Shown piece after piece: positions 1-8,756 of a stretch of 59,433 nt of DNA (position 1 is its first letter; the number at the start of each line of letters is the position of its first letter). This stretch comes from Methylophaga sp. (GTDB lineage Bacteria > Pseudomonadota > Gammaproteobacteria > Nitrosococcales > Methylophagaceae). The notes under the pieces are model-generated. The model saw only the letters and a program-made list of their open reading frames with translations. It was not told the DNA's origin and searched no databases. The position numbers and the translations under genes are program-made. The stretch lies in the NCBI GenBank assembly GCA_002696735.1, contig NZSL01000010.1, forward strand, positions 331,882 to 391,314, read 5' to 3'.

Positions 1-545
1 GCACCACCGAACACATTGATATCAGCTACACCATCAACGGCAAGCAATCTGGGCGTTAATGTCCAGTCCACCATTTCCCGCAGTCGCATCAGGCTCTGCT
101 TATCAGAGGTCAACCCGATGGTCATGATGGTGCCGGAAGAAGACTCCAGGGGCACCATTAAAGCGGGTCCAACGCCCCGCGGTAATTGTCCCTGTGCAGG
201 CATCAACCGTTCAGATACCAACTGTCGGTTAAGATAAATATCGCTTCGATCTTCAAAGGTAATGATTACAACGGACAGTCCGGGCGTCGAAGCTGAACGC
301 ACAAACATGACATCCGGAAGACCACCCAGTGCGTTTTCAATGGGCTGGGTCACCAGGGTTTCCACCTGCTCGGCAGTAAATCCAGACGCTTCGGTCTGAA
401 TAATGACCTGCTTTGGGGCAAACTCTGGAAACACATCCAGACTGGCTTTGTAGAGCTGATAGGAACCATAGCCCAACATTAATAACGCTAATGCCAGTAC
501 CACACCGCGGGCACGAACCGAAAAAGCAACCAAATGAGAAAGCAT
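1..545 (-). CDS. RND efflux pump inner-membrane subunit, CusA/CzcA type (partial)
   Basis: The reading frame runs off the left edge; only the first 181 codons are in the window, starting at the ATG at 545. The visible N-terminus has a short cytoplasmic start, one hydrophobic helix (about residues 13-28) and then the start of a periplasmic porter domain. The run DVFPEF followed by EQVETLVTQPIE and DRSDIYLNR is typical of heavy-metal efflux (HME) RND pumps such as CusA and CzcA, which export metal ions through a tripartite complex using the proton gradient. It lies 45 bp downstream of the adaptor gene on the same strand, so the two form one operon. The metal cannot be told from this fragment. 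Confidence 0.9.
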   Translation of the reverse strand, partial: MLSHLVAFSVRARGVVLALALLMLGYGSYQLYKASLDVFPEFAPKQVIIQTEASGFTAEQVETLVTQPIENALGGLPDVMFVRSASTPGLSVVIITFEDRSDIYLNRQLVSERLMPAQGQLPRGVGPALMVPLESSSGTIMTIGLTSDKQSLMRLREMVDWTLTPRLLAVDGVADINVFGG

Positions 546-590
546 CCGTGTTCCTGTTAATTATCGAATAAGGGGGTGCTGATGATTTGG

Positions 591-1664
591 CTAGTCATCA
601 TCATCGTCTTCATCATGAATTTGCCATTTGAACTCTTCTGATAACAATGTCTGAGCACCTGAGGTCACAACGGCATCGCCCGGATGGAATCCCTGTTGCA
701 GATAAATACCTTCCACCGAGTCATGACCATTAAGCAACGAAATACGCTGAAAACGTTGCTCATCCATGCGCAAATAGGCCCATGGCTGGCCCGCGTACCA
801 GACCACTGACTGATACGGAATCAGCACCGCTGAAAATGCACCCTGCTCAGTAGGCACCCACACATGTAACTTTGCACCTTCCTGCAAAGAGGATGATTTG
901 TTCAGAAAAAACCAGGTCTCGCCACTTAACACCGGATCGACACTGATGGCAGCGGCAAGCCGTTGCGCCTCACCAACATCATTTTGTTGATGGGGTTGTT
1001 GCCACCGCACAGTATCAACGTTTGGATTCAGGCTTTGTTTGGGAGGCAAAGTGACTTTAAGAATCGACTGTTCCCGCGACATCAGCAGTTCGAATTGTTC
1101 TCCACCGTTAATAACCCAGTCGGCAACGGGTTGAGGCCATTGTTGGCGTACTTCAGCGTGACAGTTTTCTACTAATTGCTGTTTTAACTCAGCTTCCGCC
1201 TGAGCAATCGATAAATTGGTTTGCGCAAAGTCCACCTCTTTTGATGCCACACTACCGGTCGCTTGCTGAAGTGTTTTTAAACGCGATAACTCTTTGCTCA
1301 TCCCCTGTTCATTAACCTTAGCCATACGAAGGTTCATTTTTGCCTCAGAACAGCGCGAGTGGGCTAATTGCAGCTCCCGAGTCGGTATAACCACTGCCAT
1401 AGCTCGTATTTCGGGGGTATAGAAACTTTCCATCAATGTCTGACTTTCAATGGACGCCATTTTTTGTGCAGCTTCGGTTAACTCAACTGACAGCGCAAAC
1501 TGATGATTCTGCTTCTCGTCATCACCGTCATCGTCATCATCAGCGTCTACAAGATGTTTATCTGCCGGGGCAAGTGAATCAAATAATGGCGATAAAAAAT
1601 AAAGTGCTGCAGCTATCGCTAAAACACTGACGATCCACAATAAAATACGCTGACTGGAATTCAT
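591..1664 (-). CDS. RND efflux periplasmic adaptor (membrane fusion protein)
   Basis: A 357-aa protein with an N-terminal membrane anchor (about residues 8-26), an Asp-rich stretch at about residues 40-49, a coiled-coil hairpin in the middle (rich in Ala, Glu, Leu and Lys) and beta-rich domains toward the C-terminus. This is the order seen in HlyD/CusB-type adaptors that join an RND pump to an outer-membrane channel. The protein ends in HDEDDDDD, so acidic clusters sit at both ends of the periplasmic part. I chose the ATG at 1664. The frame stays open to 1898, but that extension would run back through the tRNA-Phe gene and lacks adaptor character. The RND pump gene follows on the same strand. 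Confidence 0.85.
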   Translation of the reverse strand: MNSSQRILLWIVSVLAIAAALYFLSPLFDSLAPADKHLVDADDDDDGDDEKQNHQFALSVELTEAAQKMASIESQTLMESFYTPEIRAMAVVIPTRELQLAHSRCSEAKMNLRMAKVNEQGMSKELSRLKTLQQATGSVASKEVDFAQTNLSIAQAEAELKQQLVENCHAEVRQQWPQPVADWVINGGEQFELLMSREQSILKVTLPPKQSLNPNVDTVRWQQPHQQNDVGEAQRLAAAISVDPVLSGETWFFLNKSSSLQEGAKLHVWVPTEQGAFSAVLIPYQSVVWYAGQPWAYLRMDEQRFQRISLLNGHDSVEGIYLQQGFHPGDAVVTSGAQTLLSEEFKWQIHDEDDDDD

Positions 1665-1798
1665 TTTTATTTGCTGCCCCGATGCAAAACTGCCCGCCAT
1701 TACAGCATGGCTGTCTAAATGCCACAAGGAGAACTTCCCAGGATAGTGAACATGACTTGACAGCAAGCACGCGTGCAGGTTTAATACCGCACCTTGTT

Positions 1799-1874
1799 GG
1801 CTCGATAGCTCAGTTGGTAGAGCAAGGGATTGAAAATCCCTGTGTCCCTGGTTCGATTCCAGGTCGAGCCACCA
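1799..1874 (+). tRNA. tRNA-Phe (anticodon GAA)
   Basis: A full cloverleaf can be drawn. The acceptor stem GGCTCGA pairs with TCGAGCC, the D arm is AGCTCAGTTGGTAGAGC, the anticodon arm AGGGA-TTGAAAA-TCCCT carries GAA, and the T arm is CCTGG-TTCGATT-CCAGG. The discriminator A and the CCA end are encoded. The 3' half of the gene is the left attachment site of the integrative element that follows. The gene stays intact because the element carries the same sequence at its end. Confidence 0.97.
1829..1874 (+). repeat. attL: left attachment site (tRNA-Phe 3' end)
   Basis: These 46 bp are identical to 19509-19554 and cover the tRNA anticodon arm, T arm, acceptor strand and CCA. Identity stops on both sides (G before versus A, and C after versus T), which defines the repeat exactly. 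Confidence 0.93.
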
Positions 1875-1885
1875 CAAATACCAAG

Positions 1886-1916
1886 GCCTCAGAAGCAATT
1901 GCTTTTGAGGCTTTTT
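1886..1916 (+). terminator. Element-borne terminator for tRNA-Phe
   Basis: An 11-bp stem (1886-1896 with 1901-1911) with an AATT loop is followed by five T residues. It lies just inside the element, 12 nt after the tRNA CCA. It would replace the original host terminator, which now lies 17.7 kb away beyond attR. Confidence 0.8.
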
Positions 1917-1921
1917 AAATT

Positions 1922-1944
1922 GGGGCTACCCAGGGGCTACTTTT
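1922..1944. repeat. Candidate integrase arm sites, left end
   Basis: GGGGCTAC occurs twice in direct orientation, at 1922-1929 and 1933-1940, with an 11-bp period, followed by TTTT. The same paired motif with the same period and orientation lies inside the right end of the element (19358-19380). Paired direct repeats near both att sites are what arm-type integrase or excisionase sites look like. Binding is inferred. Confidence 0.55.
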
Positions 1945-2073
1945 ACTTATATCGCATAATAATCAAGAACCAATTTTCTTGACTATTGTCCGATAACACG
2001 TGTAAATTCGTTGATCAAGCATTCGTAGTACACAACTTGATTAACTTGCTAGGCCAGATGGACACTGATTATC

Positions 2074-2244
2074 ATGAATCAAGAACAGCAAGAAGCGATT
2101 GAAGTTTTAAAGCAATTTATTCGTACAGAACAATATAAAAACACTGTGCGTGAGAAAATTGAATCCGAGAATAAAAAATTCAAAGCCATTGAGAGTTCTA
2201 TTAAGCCTAGCGCGGTTCAATATCGCCAAGCTTACAACCTCTAA
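2074..2244 (+). CDS. Small 56-aa hypothetical protein
   Basis: An ATG-started frame encodes 56 residues that are rich in Glu, Lys and Gln and mostly helical in character. There are no hydrophobic segments or cysteines. It sits 41 bp upstream of the large papain-like gene on the same strand and may be co-transcribed with it. No Shine-Dalgarno motif is obvious before the ATG. I do not recognise a family. An antitoxin-like or adaptor role for the downstream protein is possible, but nothing in the sequence shows it. Confidence 0.5.
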   Translation: MNQEQQEAIEVLKQFIRTEQYKNTVREKIESENKKFKAIESSIKPSAVQYRQAYNL

Positions 2245-2285
2245 ATATTTCACTCGGGCGACCTCTTGGCATTGAAGGGATTTTT

Positions 2286-4601
2286 TTGTCCAACAAGAAC
2301 TTATTCACAAGCGCATTCACTGTCTACAAAGAGTACAATTTCGAGGCTCTTTGCCATTACATATCGAGTGTAACTAACACTGAATTTCAAGTTGTTCACA
2401 CAAAAATACAACTCAATTACCTTCACCACTATCTAACTCATAAAGAAGTAAATACTAAATCAGTAGTTGTCGAGCACGAATATATCGAAAAGTCTTATTT
2501 AGAAGACTATGCTGATTATTTCGTTCGATGCTTCAATGACTATGGAAAAAAGTCTACGCGTATACATTTCTTCTCATGTGAGTTTTCGGAGCTAGAATTT
2601 TCCAATCTCCTTGCTGGCGGGAAAGAAAATCAATCTGAACCATTCAGCTTTAAAAAAAAGTCCAAAGAAAGGTTAAGCCCAAACTCTAAAACTAGATTCT
2701 TTCTCAATAGAACTCGAGCCAGTAGCAATAATAAAAAACTTTCTACCCTGCTGGACTCTCTTCAGGAAAATTACATTGGCTATATAGTCATTAGACCAAT
2801 ACCTCGTACTTTTATAGCGTCGGGGGCTATAAGGCCCTACAAATACATCCTAAATGATGAAACTAAAAATGTTCTGCTGAAGAATATCCAAGTGAATTTA
2901 TTTGGCATTGAATTAAAAGTAGATGCGCTTCCATTCCAAGAGCAGGATCGTGTTGTATCAGCCTGTGCAACATCAAGCCTTTGGACCTACTTAAATGCTC
3001 CAATATTTAATCTCAAAGATATTCCATCTCCCAGCACAATTTCAAAAATGGCATTCTCTCTCCCAGAAGCATCAAAACTTGATTTTCATACAAGTGGTTT
3101 AGACCCCTACTCAATGTCGAGCATATTTAGAAGCTTAGGATTATCTCCTATAGAGATAGGTAAGGATGTTATGAGTTTCGAGGAGGCAGATAAAGATTGC
3201 GCTCTTACCAATAGAAGAAACTTTATCAGGCACCTAAAAGAGATCGTTTATTCATATAACTCTTTTAAGTTGCCTATTATTATGGGCCTTGAGGTATATG
3301 AACGAGAAAGCGATGATGGACCCTTTATATATAAAGGGTCTCACGCTGTAACAATTGTAGGGTACTCGTTAAATAGAAGTAAGTTCACAAAACTAGAAAG
3401 TGAAATCGATGATATCGATTTAAAATCTGATGATATTAACTATTTTTATATTCATGATGATCAGCTCGGTCCATATGCTAGAACTGAAATCACTAATGAC
3501 AATCTTAGAATCATTGGTGGACCACAAAATGAAGACAGTCACTTAAGAGATGCTAACTCGCAAATTAAAATAAAAATTCATCAATCATCATTAATAGATA
3601 AAGAGCGTGTTTATTTACCCAACTTAGTAATGTTGGGGGTATACCCTAAAATACGTATTCCTTACATAAGAATAAAAAATACCTGTATTTCTTTCAATGC
3701 TAGGATAGTCGACCTTTTCTTAGGAGGAGCAGAAACATCTGAGGCTCTAAAAAAGTTTATCAACATCACGGAAAAAGGATTCTTGTGGGATATCAAGCTC
3801 ACCAACGTAAATGAGCTGAAGAAAAGAATTATCAACATAGAAAAGCACAAAATAGTTAGTAGCAGACTAAGTTTACTCTCGAAAAGCATGCCCAAATATA
3901 TATGGTCGGCAATCGCAAAGGATGATTTAAACCACCCTCTTTTCGAGTTTTTATTCGATGCTACAGATATTCAGCAAGGAGCTGTTTTTCTTGAAACGAT
4001 TTATTATGATTTAAAGTACAAAATGTTAGTAGATCAATTACTTAAAGAAAGTTTTGAAACCGCCTTTAGAAGTCCACTGGAACAAAATTATTTTTATTTA
4101 TCAACTGATGATATAACTGAAATTGGCAAATCGATAATCGAAGAGAAACAGAGCTATTCATCTTATTTAGACGAACATTTTGGCCCCCCGAGACCCCCCG
4201 CATATTATAAGGTTGATGAGGTCTCAAATAACGCGCCTGTGGTACAGAGTAAAGTAACTACACAAAAACTTCTTTCTGAACCTTTATCACAAAATAAACC
4301 ATTAGATACTGATGTTAAGTACATCTGGTTAATATGTTCTGAAGGGTTTCTTCACATTGGTGATGACTCCCAAGGTGGACATCCAACCCTTGGGAATAGT
4401 ATATGGGCAAGAATTGCTGGTGAATTACTTTTTAAAGAACAGACTCAAAAATGGCAAATCAATCCTTTTTCGGGACGATATATGCGTCATAGGGAATGGC
4501 ATAGTCAGCAACATATGATAAATGCTGGATTAATGATCGAAAAATACACCGGACTAAGTGATATTGACGTGGTTTATCCAAGCCAAGAAGTCCAACCTTA
4601 A
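2286..4601 (+). CDS. Large protein with papain-like cysteine protease signatures, unknown function
   Basis: A 771-aa cytosolic-looking protein with no signal peptide or membrane segment. Three spaced motifs match the logic of papain-like or C39-type folds. Gln218 or Gln220 precedes Cys227 in SACATSSLW at a likely helix start. His353 lies in GSHAVTIVGY, and Asp391/392 in YIHDDQLGPY. Before them is GYIVIRPIP (about 164-173). The C-terminal part holds GHPTLGN, ARIAGEL and INPFSGRY, which look like a separate small domain. The start is TTG at 2286, preceded by GAAGGG at a 6-nt distance. The gene is AT-rich and opens the defence block of the element, directly upstream of hsdR. A protease or related acyl-transfer role in defence is inferred. 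The family is not one I can name. Confidence 0.7.
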   Translation: MSNKNLFTSAFTVYKEYNFEALCHYISSVTNTEFQVVHTKIQLNYLHHYLTHKEVNTKSVVVEHEYIEKSYLEDYADYFVRCFNDYGKKSTRIHFFSCEFSELEFSNLLAGGKENQSEPFSFKKKSKERLSPNSKTRFFLNRTRASSNNKKLSTLLDSLQENYIGYIVIRPIPRTFIASGAIRPYKYILNDETKNVLLKNIQVNLFGIELKVDALPFQEQDRVVSACATSSLWTYLNAPIFNLKDIPSPSTISKMAFSLPEASKLDFHTSGLDPYSMSSIFRSLGLSPIEIGKDVMSFEEADKDCALTNRRNFIRHLKEIVYSYNSFKLPIIMGLEVYERESDDGPFIYKGSHAVTIVGYSLNRSKFTKLESEIDDIDLKSDDINYFYIHDDQLGPYARTEITNDNLRIIGGPQNEDSHLRDANSQIKIKIHQSSLIDKERVYLPNLVMLGVYPKIRIPYIRIKNTCISFNARIVDLFLGGAETSEALKKFINITEKGFLWDIKLTNVNELKKRIINIEKHKIVSSRLSLLSKSMPKYIWSAIAKDDLNHPLFEFLFDATDIQQGAVFLETIYYDLKYKMLVDQLLKESFETAFRSPLEQNYFYLSTDDITEIGKSIIEEKQSYSSYLDEHFGPPRPPAYYKVDEVSNNAPVVQSKVTTQKLLSEPLSQNKPLDTDVKYIWLICSEGFLHIGDDSQGGHPTLGNSIWARIAGELLFKEQTQKWQINPFSGRYMRHREWHSQQHMINAGLMIEKYTGLSDIDVVYPSQEVQP

Positions 4602-4883
4602 TTAGACATGTCTTACATCAATCACCATCATTGAGCTTTCACTCGACCAAAGATAGTTTTATGTTAACAAGTCGAGCTAATCATCTAAGACTGAATAAGC
4701 GTGACTATGTTGTTTATTAAACAATAATTAAACCCGTATTTAATAACCTCAAATATCTCTTTTACGGTTTTTAGATTTGTTTTTTACTCTAAAAATATTT
4801 TTGAAATTCATCTTGAGCGTATCCCTGCGTGCTACCTTCATCAATTCGATGGTGATATAGTCGATTTTTTAAATAACTGAACC
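4602..4883. promoter_or_regulatory. Intergenic region upstream of hsdR with a palindrome
   Basis: This AT-rich stretch of 282 bp has no gene. It holds a perfect inverted repeat, TTGTTTA-T-TAAACAA (4710-4724), about 160 bp before the hsdR start, which could be an operator. The promoter of the hsd operon should lie here, but no clear -35/-10 pair stands out. Confidence 0.35.
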
Positions 4884-7274
4884 ATGGATGAGCGCGAGGT
4901 GAATAAAAAATCGCTAAGTGAACAAGATATTTGTACCAAGTTCATCACTCCGGCCATCCAGCAGTCCGGCTGGGACATCCATAGGCAAATTCGTCAGGAA
5001 TATACATTTACCGCTGGCCGAATCATTGTCCGTGGCCGTTTGCATACCCGAGGCGTTAAACGCAGGGCTGATTACTTGTTATTTCATCAGAAGAATCTCC
5101 CCATCGCCATTATTGAGGCGAAAGACAACAAACACAGCATTGGTTCTGGTATGCAACAAGCGCTCGCTTATTCCGATGCGCTCGATGTGCCTTTTGTGTT
5201 TTCATCAAATGGCGATGGCTTTCTGTTTCACGATAAGACTGGCCTTAGCGGTCAAACCGAAAAAGAAATCGCCCTGGCGGACTTTCCATCACCTCAGCAA
5301 CTCTGGCACTGGTATAGCGAATATAAAGGCTTTTCAGATCAAGCCAAGCAGATTGTTCAGGCACCTTATTATGATGATGGGACCGGCCGTTCACCACGTT
5401 ACTATCAGACCAATGCTATTAACCGCACGGTTGAGGCCGTAGCCAAAGGGCAAAACCGGATTCTGCTGGTGATGGCCACCGGTACCGGCAAAACCTACAC
5501 AGCCTTTCAAATCATCTGGCGTCTGTGGAAGTCCAAACAAAAGAAACGCATCCTGTTTCTTGCTGATCGCAATATTCTCGTCGACCAAACCAAAAACAAC
5601 GACTTCAAACCGTTTGGTCAGGCCATGACCAAAATCACCAAGCGGCAAATCAACAAGTCTTATGAAATCTATCTGTCGCTTTATCAAGCCGTCACCGGCA
5701 ATGAAGAAGAGCAGAATATTTACAAAGAGTTTTCACCAGATTTTTTCGATTTAATCATTATCGACGAGTGCCACCGTGGCAGTGCCAAAGAAGATTCAGC
5801 CTGGCGGGAAATTCTCGAATACTTCAACAGTGCCACTCACGTTGGTCTCACCGCTACACCAAAAGAAACGAAAGAAACCTCAAACATCGAATACTTTGGT
5901 GAGCCGATTTACACCTACTCTCTCAAGCAAGGCATAGATGATGGCTTTCTCGCCCCCTACAAGGTCATTCGCATCGACTTTGACCTCGACCTGCAAGGAT
6001 GGCGACCTAAGAAGGGCCAAAAGGACTTACACGGCAACCTGATTGAAGATCGCATCTATAATCAAAAAGACATCGACAAAAATGTCGTGTTTGATGAGCG
6101 TACCTATCTGGTTGCTCAAAAAATCACCGAATATCTGCAAAAAACCGGCGAATATCAAAAAACCATTGTCTTCTGTAATGACATCGACCATGCCGAACGA
6201 ATGCGTCAAGCGTTGGTGAATCTTAACCCCCAACGTGTTCAAGAAAGTCGCAAATACGTGATGCGTATTACTGGGGACGAGCAGGAAGGTAAAGCTGAAC
6301 TGGATAATTTCATCAACCCTGAAGAGCGTTATCCCGTCATTGCCACCACCAGCAAATTAATGACGACTGGCGTCGATGCTGTCACCTGTAAACTCATCGT
6401 GCTGGACCAACGCATTCAATCAATGACTGAGTTCAAGCAAATCATTGGTCGTGGCACACGCATTAATGATGACTTTGACAAGCACTGGTTCACTATTATG
6501 GATTTCAAAAAAGCCACCGAGCTATTTGCTGATCCAGCCTTTGATGGCGACCCGGTTCAAATTTATGAACCCGACACTGACGATCCCATTGACCCGCCAG
6601 ATGAAAAGCCTGATTCAACTGATGGCTTTCCTGGTGGGCCAGATGAGACAGAGCCTGAAGAACTTCCAGGAGGGGGTGGCATTAGCGAACCACGCGTTAA
6701 ATACCGAGTGGGTGGCGTGAATGTCAGTGTCGTTGCTGAGCGTGTCCAGTTTCTGGATGCCCACGGCAAACTTATCACCGAGTCGCTGACCGATTACACC
6801 AAAACATGCGTCAAAAAGCAGTTTGCTACGCTCAAGGATTTTCTAAAAACCTGGAATGAAGCTGAGCAGAAAAAAGTCATCATCGAAGCACTGGCCGAAC
6901 AAGGTGTTTTCTGGGAAGAGTTGCGAGAAGATGTGCGCAACAAACAAGGAATCGAGATGGATGCGTTTGATCTCATCGCACATATCGTTTTCGACCAGCC
7001 ACCTTTATCACGCAAAGAACGTGCGGATAACGTCAAAAAACGTAATTACTTCACCAAATACGAAGGCGCCGCTAAACAAGTATTGGAAGCCTTATTAGAA
7101 AAATACGCTGATACCGGCATTGAACCCATAGAAGACGTTAAAATCCTCAACCTTGATCCGTTTAGCCAAATGGGTGCGCCGATGGAATTAATTAATTCTT
7201 TTGGTGGTAAACCAGAATATCAGCAAGCAGTGCGCGATCTCGAAAATGCCCTCTACCAAGAACAACAAGCCTAA
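4884..7274 (+). CDS. hsdR: Type I restriction enzyme, R subunit
   Basis: A 796-aa subunit that cuts DNA after ATP-driven translocation in complex with HsdM and HsdS. The N-terminal nuclease domain shows Asp63 and Glu78-Ala-Lys80 in IIEAK, a PD-(D/E)XK site. The helicase motor follows, with Walker A ATGTGKT (198-204), motif II DECH (295-298), GLTATPKE, and the late motif [11 protein letters not shown] Pro/Gly/Asp/Glu-rich linker then leads to the C-terminal domain. The length is near that of the EcoEI group and shorter than EcoKI or EcoR124I HsdR. The ATG at 4884 is the first start in frame. hsdM follows after 12 bp. Confidence 0.96.
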   Translation: MDEREVNKKSLSEQDICTKFITPAIQQSGWDIHRQIRQEYTFTAGRIIVRGRLHTRGVKRRADYLLFHQKNLPIAIIEAKDNKHSIGSGMQQALAYSDALDVPFVFSSNGDGFLFHDKTGLSGQTEKEIALADFPSPQQLWHWYSEYKGFSDQAKQIVQAPYYDDGTGRSPRYYQTNAINRTVEAVAKGQNRILLVMATGTGKTYTAFQIIWRLWKSKQKKRILFLADRNILVDQTKNNDFKPFGQAMTKITKRQINKSYEIYLSLYQAVTGNEEEQNIYKEFSPDFFDLIIIDECHRGSAKEDSAWREILEYFNSATHVGLTATPKETKETSNIEYFGEPIYTYSLKQGIDDGFLAPYKVIRIDFDLDLQGWRPKKGQKDLHGNLIEDRIYNQKDIDKNVVFDERTYLVAQKITEYLQKTGEYQKTIVFCNDIDHAERMRQALVNLNPQRVQESRKYVMRITGDEQEGKAELDNFINPEERYPVIATTSKLMTTGVDAVTCKLIVLDQRIQSMTEFKQIIGRGTRINDDFDKHWFTIMDFKKATELFADPAFDGDPVQIYEPDTDDPIDPPDEKPDSTDGFPGGPDETEPEELPGGGGISEPRVKYRVGGVNVSVVAERVQFLDAHGKLITESLTDYTKTCVKKQFATLKDFLKTWNEAEQKKVIIEALAEQGVFWEELREDVRNKQGIEMDAFDLIAHIVFDQPPLSRKERADNVKKRNYFTKYEGAAKQVLEALLEKYADTGIEPIEDVKILNLDPFSQMGAPMELINSFGGKPEYQQAVRDLENALYQEQQA

Positions 7275-7286
7275 CCAAGGAACACA

Positions 7287-8756
7287 ATGAGTATCAGCAC
7301 CACTGTAAAATCAATCCAGAACATTATGTGGAAAGATGTCGGCGTAGATGGTGATGCCCAACGTATTGGCCAGCTTGTCTGGATGCTATTTCTGAAAATC
7401 TTTGATGATCGTGAGCAAGAGTGGGAGATGTTTGATGACAACTACCAATCACCCATTCCGCAAGCCTACCGCTGGCGGAATTGGGCCGCTGATGCCGAGG
7501 GCATCACTGGTGAAGAGCTGAAAGGCTTTATCGACAATGAGTTGTTTCCAGCGCTGCAAAATTTGGTAGCCGTTGGTGAAGACAAACGCGCTTTTGTGAT
7601 TCGTAATGTCTTTGAAGACGCCTACAACTACATGAAGTCCGGCCAGCTCATTCGTCAGGTAATCAACAAAATTCAGGAAGGCGTCGATTTTAACAAATCG
7701 AAAGAACGACACCTGTTTGGTGATATGTACGAGCAAATCCTCAAAGATTTGCAAAATGCCGGTAACGCCGGTGAGTTTTATACACCCCGTGCCGTCACGG
7801 AGTTTATGGTCGATCGCATTGATCCCAAACTTGATGAAGCTACGCTTGATCCTGCCTGTGGTACCGGTGGTTTCTTAACCTGTGCCATTGAGCACAAACG
7901 TCAGCATTACGTTAAAACCCCGGCCGATGAACAACAGCTGCAAAAAAGTATCCATGGCGTTGAGAAAAAACCATTGCCGCATCTGCTGGCCACCACCAAT
8001 ATGATTTTGCATGGTATTGATGTGCCAGACCAAATCCGTCATGACAATACACTGGCCAGACCACTGACCAGTTGGGGCTTAAAAGAACGCGTTGAAACCA
8101 TCATTACCAATCCGCCGTTTGGTGGCATGGAAGAAGACGGGATTGAAACCAACTTCCCTCAAACCTTCCGCACTCGCGAAACCGCGGACTTGTTTATGAC
8201 CCTCATTATCCATCTGCTAAAAGATGGCGGACGCGCCGCTGTGGTTCTGCCAGACGGCTTTTTATTTGGCGAGGGCATGAAGACCCGCCTTAAAGAAAAA
8301 CTGTTGGATGAGTGTAATCTCCACACCATCGTTCGGTTGCCTAATGGCGTGTTTAACCCCTACACCAGTATCAAAACCAATTTGCTGTTTTTTACCAAAG
8401 GCACACCCACTAAACATATTTGGTTTTATGAGCATCCTTACCCTGAAGGTGTCAAAAATTACAATAAAACCCGACCGATGAAATTTGAAGAGTTTCAGAC
8501 CGAAATCGACTGGTGGGGTGATGTTTCTGATGGCTTTGCTAGTCGCGTTGAAACTGAACAAGCCTGGCAAATCAGCATTGAGGACATCAAGGCCCGCAAC
8601 TACAACCTAGACTTCAAAAATCCACATGTTGGCGAACAAATTAACCATGACCCGGATGAACTGTTGGCCGAATACCACCACCAGCAACAACAAATCAGTC
8701 AGCTTCGTGACCAGCTCAAAGGCATTCTCAGCGAAGCGCTGGAGCGAACGAACTGA
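7287..8756 (+). CDS. hsdM: Type I DNA methyltransferase, M subunit
   Basis: A 489-aa N6-adenine methyltransferase that protects host DNA and forms the trimeric core with HsdS. An N-terminal HsdM helical domain (about 1-150) is followed by the SAM-binding motif DPACGTGGF (188-196) and the catalytic NPPF (275-278). Gln- and His-rich helices close the protein. Its TGA overlaps the ATG of hsdS by one base, which indicates translational coupling. All expected motifs are present, so the enzyme should be active. Confidence 0.97.
   Translation: MSISTTVKSIQNIMWKDVGVDGDAQRIGQLVWMLFLKIFDDREQEWEMFDDNYQSPIPQAYRWRNWAADAEGITGEELKGFIDNELFPALQNLVAVGEDKRAFVIRNVFEDAYNYMKSGQLIRQVINKIQEGVDFNKSKERHLFGDMYEQILKDLQNAGNAGEFYTPRAVTEFMVDRIDPKLDEATLDPACGTGGFLTCAIEHKRQHYVKTPADEQQLQKSIHGVEKKPLPHLLATTNMILHGIDVPDQIRHDNTLARPLTSWGLKERVETIITNPPFGGMEEDGIETNFPQTFRTRETADLFMTLIIHLLKDGGRAAVVLPDGFLFGEGMKTRLKEKLLDECNLHTIVRLPNGVFNPYTSIKTNLLFFTKGTPTKHIWFYEHPYPEGVKNYNKTRPMKFEEFQTEIDWWGDVSDGFASRVETEQAWQISIEDIKARNYNLDFKNPHVGEQINHDPDELLAEYHHQQQQISQLRDQLKGILSEALERTN

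Noticed and set aside
1665-1898. N-terminal extension of the efflux adaptor
   Set aside because: It would read backwards through tRNA-Phe and gives a sequence without adaptor features.
4918-5442. 174-aa frame inside hsdR
   Set aside because: Out-of-frame shadow of hsdR, whose nuclease and Walker motifs are in the other frame.
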